Source of the DNA: Haloquadratum sp. J07HQX50
GTDB taxonomy: Archaea > Halobacteriota > Halobacteria > Halobacteriales > Haloferacaceae
NCBI GenBank assembly: GCA_000416005.1
Contig: KE356563.1
Coordinates: 1,098,879-1,105,022, forward strand
DNA length: 6,144 bases
Direction of reading: 5' to 3'
Shown here: positions 1 through 5,347 of the stretch, piece by piece
How positions within the stretch are numbered: the first letter of the stretch is position 1
Layout: each line of letters begins with the position of its first letter
The notes under the pieces: generated by a model
Seen by the model: only the letters and a program-made list of their open reading frames with translations
Databases searched by the model: none
Told to the model about the DNA's origin: nothing
Position numbers and translations under genes: made by a program

Positions 1-357
1 GAAATAATGGTTCCAATGATTCTGACAGCCCAGATTAAATGAATGACTGCAGGAAGGGCATTGCTCCGGTGTCTCAATATACTGTGAAATTGAGAACTGT
101 GTTCGGCAATGTCCACATAGTATTGCCTCCTTGCAGAACTCTGTTGATAGCCACTGAGTTGACTCATGCTCGGTCACGGTTTCATGACACTGAAAACACG
201 GGAAAAAACATTTACAGCACTGAAATTTAATTGCCAGAACATCACGCGTGCCGTCCCAGTGAGCACACCGGGTCTCTGAATCAACCTGACAGCCACTGAG
301 CGATACCGCGAACCGCGAGTCATCTGCTATGGCGGGGGTGGTGCGTCGATCACTCAT
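1..357 (-). CDS. CHY-type zinc-finger protein (3' end outside window)
   Basis: The reverse strand is open from an ATG at 357 through the left edge, giving 119 residues without a stop. The Cys/His pattern is that of the CHY zinc-finger family: CxHW (C31, H33, W34 in place of the usual Y), then DVLAIKFQCC (39-48), PCFQCH (53-58), H64, ILCGHC (79-84), CPSC (100-103) and a final GCQNHWNHYF (110-119). Family members bind several zinc ions; eukaryotic relatives include the RCHY1 ubiquitin ligases, whereas short prokaryotic ones are stand-alone and mostly uncharacterised. The protein is nearly complete here, since the family normally ends a few residues after the HYHLYF-like motif. The start is supported by a TATA-like box about 27 bases upstream, implying a leaderless transcript. 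No Shine-Dalgarno site is visible. Ligand spacing makes the family call strong; the cellular role is unknown. Confidence 0.9.
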   Translation of the reverse strand, partial: MSDRRTTPAIADDSRFAVSLSGCQVDSETRCAHWDGTRDVLAIKFQCCKCFFPCFQCHETVTEHESTQWLSTEFCKEAILCGHCRTQFSISQYIETPEQCPSCSHSFNLGCQNHWNHYF

Positions 358-380
358 GAAGCAAAGACCCAGCTGTATCA

Positions 381-388
381 ATATAATT
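381..388 (-). promoter_or_regulatory. TATA box of the CHY zinc-finger gene
   Basis: On the reverse strand the sequence reads AATTATAT, centred about 27 bases before the ATG at 357. Archaeal TATA boxes lie about 25 bases before the transcription start, so the transcript would begin at or next to the ATG. This is the usual leaderless arrangement in haloarchaea. Confidence 0.55.
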
Positions 389-403
389 CTGTGCGGTCAA
401 CTG

Positions 404-424
404 CCTTGGGGTCAGGCCCCGAGG
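404..424. repeat. Hairpin: 8-bp stem, 5-base loop
   Basis: CCTTGGGG (404-411) and CCCCGAGG (417-424) pair over eight positions, one of them a G/T wobble, around the loop TCAGG. On the reverse strand it is followed by CAGTTGACC. GC-rich stems of this size followed by GTTGAC or similar resemble the right ends of haloarchaeal IS200/IS605 (TnpB-carrying) elements, but no tnpB coding remnant is seen beside it. It could also be a simple terminator or attenuator-like stem; it lies just upstream of the CHY gene promoter. Confidence 0.6.
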
Positions 425-590
425 TATCCGCCTTGAGTTTCTGATGGAAATCGAGAGACTTGTATGGAGTGTCTGCGGACTCAACTGCAGTTTTTATCCT
501 AAGATACCTGTCATAACCGCCTGCTCTATGAATCTCAAGACGGCATGACCTGAAGGGACAGTTGTTTGATTCTCAGCCATACCTGACTGT

Positions 591-606
591 TGGCTATGCA
601 TAGCCA
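591..606. repeat. Perfect 16-bp palindrome
   Basis: TGGCTATGCATAGCCA is identical to its own reverse complement over all 16 bases with no spacer. Outside it, ACT (586-588) and AGT (610-612) allow a further short pairing. A spacerless palindrome is a poor RNA hairpin but a good binding site for a dimeric DNA-binding protein. No gene with a recognisable promoter starts close by. Confidence 0.7.
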
Positions 607-762
607 GATAGTGCGGAAATAAATCTTGTGAACCACTCAGTGTCCAAAAATGCACAACGGCTCATTCGATAGAGTTGCATAACCGGCAAGACAGTGGCAG
701 GTTTGTGACGTGGTCAATGCAACGCGGGGCTTGAGCGTATTTTAATCAGTATGAGGTGAAGT

Positions 763-805
763 CCCCTCTCTTAAGCAGTGAGTGAAACGAACGAGTAAGG
801 AGGGG
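763..805. repeat. Hairpin: 10-bp stem with one bulge
   Basis: CCCCTCTCTTA (763-773) pairs with TAAGGAGGGG (796-805) as ten base pairs with one bulged T (769), leaving a 22-base loop. The outer GTAT (749-752) and ATAC (806-809) are also complementary, with ten bases unpaired on the left side. A T/A-rich TATTTTAA at about 739-746 could serve as a TATA box for a transcript beginning near this stem. Stems ending in AAGGAGGGGATAC are reminiscent of IS200/IS605-type element ends in haloarchaea. That resemblance is from memory, not an alignment. Confidence 0.6.
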
Positions 806-857
806 ATACAGCTGTCCACAAACGATTTATTATGATACGATGGGAAATAATTTGAAC

Positions 858-924
858 GGTGAGGTGAAGATAGGTGAGGATGCGCAACATGTGAAAACTA
901 GTGTGTGAAGCCCATTACCTCACC
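858..924. repeat. Inverted repeat GGTGAGGT / ACCTCACC
   Basis: GGTGAGGT (858-865) and ACCTCACC (917-924) are perfect reverse complements, 51 bases apart. A second direct copy of the first seven bases, GGTGAGG, lies at 873-879, so the right arm could pair with either. The long loop makes it weaker than the neighbouring stems. Confidence 0.45.
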
Positions 925-994
925 TCGGAGCTGTGAATGAACCAGTTCTCAAACCATGCATTGTTGAATTAACTTCCTGCTGTGGTGCAGCAAC

Positions 995-1046
995 ATTATG
1001 AGGTGACATGGAAGCCGCTCTCTTCAACGAGCGAACCTCACATAAT
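995..1046. repeat. Nested hairpin
   Basis: The outer stem pairs ATTATGAGGT (995-1004) with ACCT (1035-1038) and CATAAT (1041-1046), ten base pairs with a two-base bulge (CA, 1039-1040). Inside it CGCTC (1016-1020) pairs with GAGCG (1029-1033) around the eight-base loop TCTTCAAC. Two stacked stems in 52 bases are unlikely by chance and suggest a structured RNA or a mobile-element end. Confidence 0.6.
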
Positions 1047-1170
1047 TAGGTGACCAAAGCAGGGAATGGTAATTTAAATGCGTATCTCAGTTGAATATTG
1101 AAACATCTGAGGCTCTGTTGAAATCCGATCGAATCAACAATTAACCCGTCAAACAGCCGTGAAATGGGCG

Positions 1171-1180
1171 TGTATATAAC
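1171..1180 (+). promoter_or_regulatory. TATA-like box upstream of the small membrane protein
   Basis: TGTATATAAC is a good archaeal TATA box. It predicts transcription from about 1200, leaving a leader of roughly 45-110 bases depending on the start codon of the gene downstream. A weaker alternative, TTTAACATATT at about 1205-1215, would give a near-leaderless transcript for the GTG at 1244. Confidence 0.35.
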
Positions 1181-1243
1181 TGGCTGCTTCGTCCCTGGGA
1201 ATAGTTTAACATATTGTGATTCTGTTATTCGACTACGACCGAT

Positions 1244-1570
1244 GTGCTACGAAAACCATATTCGCCAGAAGACAGAGTTCTAAGTATGCCTTCCAGGCGT
1301 GAGCTTCTTGGGATGAGCACCTCATCTGATGGGCCAAACTGGTCCGAGTTTCAGTGGAGCCGTATTTTTGGCTTTATTGGCGGAGTCAGTGTGACTGTGC
1401 TTTACTTCTGGGTGAATCTATTTCAGTATATGTCAGACTGTGCTGCTGCGGCTATCGGATCGGTTCCCGTTGGATTCCTCCTCTATAGCTTCAGCTCGCA
1501 GTCTTGGCAAACCTGTATGAAAATCGCCGTCGGTACGGCAATCGGAACTGGCCTTGGAGCATATTTTTGA
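1244..1570 (+). CDS. Small multi-pass membrane protein, unknown function
   Basis: I do not recognise this family. The longest form is 108 residues from a GTG at 1244; ATG codons at 1286 (residue 15) and 1313 (residue 24) are alternatives. The form from 1313, 85 residues starting MSTSSDGPNW, seems natural because the charged stretch before it looks unlike the rest. No start has a clear ribosome binding site. Three hydrophobic stretches are visible at about residues 42-60 (FGFIGGVSVTVLYFWVNLF), 66-84 (AAAAIGSVPVGFLLY and after) and 92-107 (KIAVGTAIGTGLGAY). The last two are rich in Gly, Ala and Ser, as in tightly packed helices. Two cysteines (C66, C91) are present. It stands alone, between the palindrome-rich spacer and a dead transposase. 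Three such segments in one frame are hard to explain by chance, so it is probably a real gene. Confidence 0.7.
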   Translation: MLRKPYSPEDRVLSMPSRRELLGMSTSSDGPNWSEFQWSRIFGFIGGVSVTVLYFWVNLFQYMSDCAAAAIGSVPVGFLLYSFSSQSWQTCMKIAVGTAIGTGLGAYF

Positions 1571-1626
1571 GTTACGTGCCGCGATTTGTTTAGCTAAGTC
1601 TTCAAATTACACTCCACATCTAACGT

Positions 1627-1975
1627 TCAGAGCGTCTTGTTGATATCGTGCAGAAGACAGCCGAAGACGAGTTCACAGAACTGCTTTCACCAGTGCCGTG
1701 AGCGGACGAATGAGCGATATTTCCGTTTAACACGAGAGGTCACCGTCTCGTCCTGGCTCCGTTGACCGTTGAGGGGTCCAGTCGAGGGTTTCACGCATTG
1801 TGGGGTGACGAAAATTTTCGGTGCTTGATGAGCGAGAGAACACCGGTTTCACGGGCCACATACGAATATTCTGGTCATCATAGCACTTGTCGTTGAGGAA
1901 ACCCGCCAGTTCAGTGGTGTTCTGCTTGATGAGTGACGGCGCGATTTTCGAGTCATGTCTGTTGGTCGTTGTGAC
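1627..1975 (-). pseudogene. IS5-like transposase remnant (C-terminal half)
   Basis: Three reverse-strand frames joined in order give the catalytic C-terminal half of a haloarchaeal DDE transposase. The first (1975 to about 1862) has VTTTNRHDSKIAPSLIK and NDKCYDDQNIR, whose D is the second catalytic aspartate. The second (1862 to about 1776) has GVLSLIKHRKFSSPHNA and NPRLD. The third (1773 to 1627) has LNGQRSQDETVTSRVKRKYR, carrying the catalytic glutamate at 1747-1749, then SFVRSRHW, KQFCELV and HDINKTL before a TGA stop at 1627-1629. Breaks seen are a frame change near 1862, another near 1774, and TGA codons at 1791-1793 and 1687-1689, both where the family normally has Trp. The N-terminal half with the first aspartate is not recognisable upstream. 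The family call rests on motif recall and the exact IS name is uncertain. The gene is certainly dead. Confidence 0.75.
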
Positions 1976-2113
1976 ACATAGAAGTCGTCGTGCGTACGAA
2001 GTTGAGCAGTGACAGAAATCGGCTATCTCCGACGGCCTGTCATCCCTTGCGGCGCATCGAGCCAAATACAGTTTTAAGGATCAGTCTCGTCGCCACCTCT
2101 ACTAATATCGAAT

Positions 2114-2505
2114 ATGAACAGCGATGACGCAACGGGAGAGTGTAAAATCACTGTCAGTAGCAACTCAGGGATCAGCAAGAGTGAGTATAATCTGAGCTAA
2201 GAAACATCGTCATGGGTTGGTGTGTCACAAGAGTTGGAGTGTACGGTGTGTGATGAATCACTGAGAGGTTCGTATGAGTGTAATTCCTGTGGATATACGC
2301 ACTGATGGGGTACCGTCTCCCAGAACACGAGTGTCCAGGCTGAAAGGCGACAGAGTCTCAAGATGAAACCTGATCTGATGAGTCTATTTCGGGAAGTGCA
2401 ATGCGCTCAATGGGACTGAAAACCCGATCAACGGGAAATGACATGCTCAAATATGGATTGGCACTTCTTGTAGTGGCAATCGTGTTGGCAAGAGTGGTCT
2501 TTTGA
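2114..2505 (+). pseudogene. Decayed or split zinc-ribbon membrane protein gene
   Basis: Two adjoining + frames read like one small protein. The first, open from 2201 to a TGA at 2303-2305, has ELECTVCDESLRGSYECNSC followed by GYTH, two CxxC pairs typical of a zinc ribbon. A GTG at 2222, some 30 bases after a TATA-like GTATAATC (2185-2192), could start it. An ATG at 2114 begins the same frame, but a TAA at 2198-2200 interrupts. The second frame begins with an ATG at 2305 overlapping that TGA, and has YRLPEHECPG, a TGA (2341-2343) where a second Cys of a CxxC would be expected, acidic residues, another TGA (2371-2373), then GSAMRSMGLKTRSTGNDM and a hydrophobic C-terminal stretch ending LARVVF before the TGA at 2503. 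I infer one gene broken by a frameshift and stops; two separate small genes are possible. The function is unknown. Confidence 0.45.
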
Positions 2506-2564
2506 TATGACACATCATGGCTAATGATACTGTCCCATCAAGTGTAACGGCAACGACCGGTCCT

Positions 2565-3614
2565 CTAAAGAGGATGTGGTCTATCGAGGCAGCGGGGTGG
2601 ATTGTCTCCCCAGAAGGGGTCGGATGGGCCTGACGGGCCTGATGGCACTGGCGCGCCGCGCTCACTCTCTGGCTCGGGCTCTGATGGAACGTTAGGGCGC
2701 TTTTTACCGGTTATCAGGAAACTGAGTGTATTCCCGACCAACACTTCATTGTCAGCTGTGTAAACAGACTGTGGAGCGAGGAAGTCTGAGTCACCAATAA
2801 ATGCGACATTCCGCGTTGTGACAGCGACAGAGAATGCATCTTGTCGACGGGTCGACTCGCGCCTTGTGTCCTCGCTCGTGCGAAGTGCAGTCTGGCCGGA
2901 TGCGCTCTGTACAGAGACCGCATCTCGGAGCACAACTCGGTCGATGCCGTCAGCTAATGGTCCGCTCACACCATTTGCGTAGATGCCTTTGAAGTTGTTT
3001 TCATACTCGTTCATATTGAACAAGTATCCCGACTGTGCAGAGACACCGAGTGCTGAGCTGAGTGCTGTGGACTGAGTTGACTGCTCGCGCGTCGCAAATC
3101 CAAAAATCCCGCCGGTAGAGACACTTGGCGGATCGGCTAATAATAACACACGCCCACCCCCGTCGGCAAACTCTCGTACTCCAGCCAACTGTGCTTGTGT
3201 GTATGTCTCTGTTGGGTTGACAACGACCAGCGCATCAGCACCACGGAGTGACTCGTTCCACGCTGAGCCTCTTGCTTGGCTTTGTGATGCAATCTGTACT
3301 TCGTGTCCGGCCTTAACAAGTGCATTCACCATCGTGGAGAGTTTTTTATCATCAAGTTGATTTCCGTGTGCGCGGTCAATTAGTATCGTCTTCGACTGTG
3401 GAGTCTGATCGAGTTCAATTGTGCCAGTCTCAGTCGAACGATTCGCGTAATCGGCCACGCGAACCGATGACTGATCAGTTTGTTGTGATGCTAAGTTATC
3501 GGCTGCTGGCGCAGCAGTGCCTGTGACAAATGGCAGAGCAACTGCTCCGATAAGCACAATAATCACGATACCGGCGAAGACCTGCAGGGGACGTTTGAAC
3601 TCACCGGCTTGCAT
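2565..3614 (-). CDS. DUF4350-type membrane-anchored accessory protein
   Basis: This 349-residue protein has an N-terminal membrane anchor (residues 11-30) and a large domain that should face outside. The domain opens with KTILIDRAHGNQLDD (75-89) and continues with GADALVVVNPT (125-135), FADGGGRVLLLADPPS (149-164) and AFIGDSDFLAP (271-281). This pattern is typical of DUF4350 and the related Gif/GldG-like domains, which adopt a glutamine-amidotransferase-like fold but usually lack its enzyme activity. The tail (310-349) is rich in Pro, Glu, Gly and Ser and contains a 9-base tandem repeat. The ATG at 3614 overlaps the peptidase gene by 14 bases and is preceded by a strong ribosome binding site. 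GldG-like proteins accompany ABC-2 exporters such as GldA/GldF, so here it probably assists the ABC pair upstream. The substrate is unknown. It is the last gene of the operon; no strong terminator is visible after it. Confidence 0.75.
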   Translation of the reverse strand: MQAGEFKRPLQVFAGIVIIVLIGAVALPFVTGTAAPAADNLASQQTDQSSVRVADYANRSTETGTIELDQTPQSKTILIDRAHGNQLDDKKLSTMVNALVKAGHEVQIASQSQARGSAWNESLRGADALVVVNPTETYTQAQLAGVREFADGGGRVLLLADPPSVSTGGIFGFATREQSTQSTALSSALGVSAQSGYLFNMNEYENNFKGIYANGVSGPLADGIDRVVLRDAVSVQSASGQTALRTSEDTRRESTRRQDAFSVAVTTRNVAFIGDSDFLAPQSVYTADNEVLVGNTLSFLITGKKRPNVPSEPEPESERGAPVPSGPSGPSDPFWGDNPPRCLDRPHPL

Positions 3615-4596
3615 TGTGACTCACCCCCGGATCATGATACGGGACCTGATTGATCATGAGTGGTCGTTTCACTGGGACTGGTTGTTCGCCGTTCATTGGC
3701 TGTCTGTATAGCTGTATACGATCATCAACTTCTGTAGCAAAAATAAAACCGCGCGTCTGTGGCGGCTCTTTGCGATTTACATCATAACTTTCCATCTCAG
3801 CGAGTTCAGCGGCACGGTCGATTGCTGCGGGTAGTTCGCCTATCGAGTCTGCGTATCCGATTTCGACAGCGCGTGGCCCAAGATATGTCCGCGCATATGC
3901 AACACGCTCGCGACTAATCGTTAGATTCTGCTCGCGGTGATCCATGACACGGTTGACAAATTGTCGTTTGAGTGATTCAATTTGCTGTCGACGCTGCTCT
4001 GTCGTTGGTTGCGCCTTGTCGGGACCAGTTCGGATAATGCTATCAGGAATCGGCACAGTGCCTGCACTTCCAATCACGCCGACGCTGCCGACTTGTGCGG
4101 AAGATAAAAGAAATATCTCATTCGCAGGGAGCATACCGTAATATGCCCCCGAGGCACCAAATCCCTGCACGGAGGCGACGACTGGCATCTCGTTACTTGT
4201 CCGGAGCACCTCCAGATATAGTCGTTCACTTGGTCCAACTGCACCGCCACCACTGTCAACTTTGAGCACGACCGCCTTTGCAGAGTCGTTCTGTCGCACT
4301 TCGCGGAGATCCTCAGCAATCGAATCAACACGACTGTCTGTAATTGGTCCAGAGATACTGATAACTGAGACTGTCCCCTCTGATTGTGAGGATTGGGCGA
4401 AATCAAATGCGACAGGGGCGAGTACTGCGCTTACCAAGACGGCCACAACAGCGGCGATAATCACTGTCGTATTCACTGCTGCAGATGTTGTAGAATCACG
4501 ATCCATACGCCAATTGCTTGCTACTGGGTTTGCATACAAAAAGTCGCCAGCGAATTTGCTGATACTGAGACGCAGTCGATTAGTCAGCCAACCCAT
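3601..4596 (-). CDS. S49 family (SppA-like) membrane serine peptidase
   Basis: The protein of 331 residues has one membrane segment (about 43-64) and then an S49 domain expected outside the membrane. Visible family marks are VSVISISGPITD (76-87), VVLKVDSGGGAVGPSERLY (109-127), GFGASGAYYGMLPA (145-158) with the likely nucleophile Ser149, VGSVGVIGS (169-177) and TGPDK (190-194) with the likely general base Lys194. The 45-residue Ser to Lys spacing is close to that of short bacterial SppA, so the dyad appears intact. About 60 residues follow the domain and may be specific to the haloarchaeal branch. SppA enzymes cut leftover signal peptides and other membrane peptides. Start choice: the ATG at 4596 overlaps the permease gene by 17 bases and gives the residue numbers used here. 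An ATG at 4506, just before the membrane segment, and a TTG at 4638 are alternatives, and none has a good ribosome binding site. Its place between an ABC exporter and a DUF4350 protein suggests action on an exported peptide or on exporter components. Confidence 0.88.
   Translation of the reverse strand: MGWLTNRLRLSISKFAGDFLYANPVASNWRMDRDSTTSAAVNTTVIIAAVVAVLVSAVLAPVAFDFAQSSQSEGTVSVISISGPITDSRVDSIAEDLREVRQNDSAKAVVLKVDSGGGAVGPSERLYLEVLRTSNEMPVVASVQGFGASGAYYGMLPANEIFLLSSAQVGSVGVIGSAGTVPIPDSIIRTGPDKAQPTTEQRRQQIESLKRQFVNRVMDHREQNLTISRERVAYARTYLGPRAVEIGYADSIGELPAAIDRAAELAEMESYDVNRKEPPQTRGFIFATEVDDRIQLYRQPMNGEQPVPVKRPLMINQVPYHDPGVSHNASR
3621..3628 (-). promoter_or_regulatory. Ribosome binding site of the DUF4350 gene
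   Basis: On the reverse strand GGGGGTGA lies six bases before the ATG at 3614, inside the end of the peptidase gene. It matches seven of eight bases of GGAGGTGA, the complement of the 16S rRNA tail. It fixes the start and suggests reinitiation after the upstream stop at 3601-3603. Confidence 0.7.
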
Positions 4597-5347
4597 AGCC
4601 ACGCTGGAACAAAATAATATCTCCAGCGACGACAGCAAGCGTCATGACAGTCAGTATCAAAAGTGAAATACCTGGGTCAACCTCACTGACACCTAAGAAT
4701 CCAAATCGAACTCCATTGACCATGTAGATCATTGGGTTAACCAATGAAACCTGCTGGAGCAACGGTGGAAGTTCGTTGAGCGAATAAAAAACACCGCCAA
4801 AGAAAACGAGTGGTCGGAGAATAAACTGATTCATCATAGTAAGGTCGTCAAAGTCATCTGCCCATAGGCCTCCAGCAACACCGAGGCTGGCGAATAGTAG
4901 CGTGATCACGATGCCAAACGAGAGGAGATAGCCTATATGAGCCACGCCGACAGGCGTAAAGAATGCACCAATGATGGCAACCAAGACAGCAACGATGAGA
5001 CCTCGAAATGCCGAAGAGAGAACATATGCGCCGACCATGGTCTGATATGAAAGTGGCGAAGTGAGTGGTTCCTCAATATAACGATTCCACCGACCGTGAA
5101 AGATAGTAAAGGATGCATTCTCGAAGGCGTTCGATATCGCTCCCAACACCACCAGTCCTGGCAGAATAAATAGAATATACTCGACACCGGCGATTTGATC
5201 GATCCGCTCGCCGAGGATGACTCCAAATACTGAAAAGTAGAGTACGTTTGTGATGAACGCTGGAATAAATGTGTTCCGAGGGCGGCGGAGAAATCGAAGG
5301 GTTTCGCGTCGAAGGAGCGTTACGAATCCAGTTGTATCGATACTCAT
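4580..5347 (-). CDS. ABC-2 type transporter permease
   Basis: The gene encodes 255 residues with about six membrane segments, at roughly 28-48, 55-76, 105-128, 136-160, 173-191 and 228-247. The N-terminus (LLRRETLRFLRRPRNTF) is the positively charged amphipathic stretch typical of ABC-2 permeases. The region FFGGVFYSLNELPPLLQQ followed by VNPMIYMVNGVRFG is the characteristic C-terminal motif of the DrrB/NodJ branch. Its length is normal for a half-transporter. Its ATG overlaps the ATPase gene stop as ATGA (5344-5347), so the two are probably translated in a coupled way and form one exporter. ABC-2 systems export polysaccharides, lipids, drugs or peptides, and the sequence does not say which applies here. 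Confidence 0.92.
   Translation of the reverse strand: MSIDTTGFVTLLRRETLRFLRRPRNTFIPAFITNVLYFSVFGVILGERIDQIAGVEYILFILPGLVVLGAISNAFENASFTIFHGRWNRYIEEPLTSPLSYQTMVGAYVLSSAFRGLIVAVLVAIIGAFFTPVGVAHIGYLLSFGIVITLLFASLGVAGGLWADDFDDLTMMNQFILRPLVFFGGVFYSLNELPPLLQQVSLVNPMIYMVNGVRFGFLGVSEVDPGISLLILTVMTLAVVAGDIILFQRGYGLAD

Larger units (their letters stand above)
752..1006 (+). repeat. Three copies of TGAGGTGA
   Basis: The 8-mer TGAGGTGA occurs at 752-759, 860-867 and 999-1006, all on the + strand. The first and third are preceded by TA, giving TATGAGGTGA, and both of these open the left side of a hairpin. The motif matches seven of eight bases of the archaeal Shine-Dalgarno core GGAGGTGA. Only the third has a start codon close behind it, opening a 13-codon frame at 1008. 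Confidence 0.55.
404..1046. mobile_element. Possible palindrome-associated non-coding element
   Basis: The block of about 640 bases is bounded by a GC-rich stem at 404-424 and a nested stem at 995-1046, with further stems between, and has no credible gene. Haloquadratum genomes are known to carry non-coding elements of several hundred bases called PATEs, with palindromes and IS200/IS605-like ends. This block fits that description in size and content. The exact borders, target site and relation to a helper transposase cannot be seen, so the call is an inference. The true end could equally lie near 806. Confidence 0.3.
358..1243. other. Long non-coding spacer rich in palindromes
   Basis: No frame on either strand holds a protein longer than about 35 residues with recognisable features. 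The longest small frames seen (for example 444-548 on +, and short reverse-strand frames around 480-680) show no motif, membrane segment or ribosome binding site, and look accidental. The stretch instead holds the CHY gene promoter, four inverted repeats and three copies of TGAGGTGA, listed separately. Such structured, low-coding spacers are known from Haloquadratum-like genomes. Confidence 0.6.

Noticed and set aside
39..230. A 63-codon + strand frame
   Set aside because: It is antisense to the CHY zinc-finger gene, whose ligand pattern is far stronger evidence; the + frame has no motif or promoter.
444..548. A 34-codon + frame starting MEIERLVW
   Set aside because: No promoter, ribosome binding site, motif or hydrophobic segment; this length is expected by chance.
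1109..1127. GAGGCTCTGTTGAAATCC as an IS terminal inverted repeat
   Set aside because: It looks like an IS end, but I found no matching inverted copy near 2000-2200, and the intact membrane gene lies between it and the transposase remnant.
1727..2065. A 112-codon reverse frame as an intact gene
   Set aside because: Only its middle part (about 1862-1975) matches the transposase; the homology continues in other frames, so it is part of a pseudogene.
2341..2373. In-frame TGA at a Cys position as selenocysteine
   Set aside because: A second TGA follows ten codons later, no SECIS-like stem was found, and haloarchaea are not known to use selenocysteine. Gene decay is simpler.
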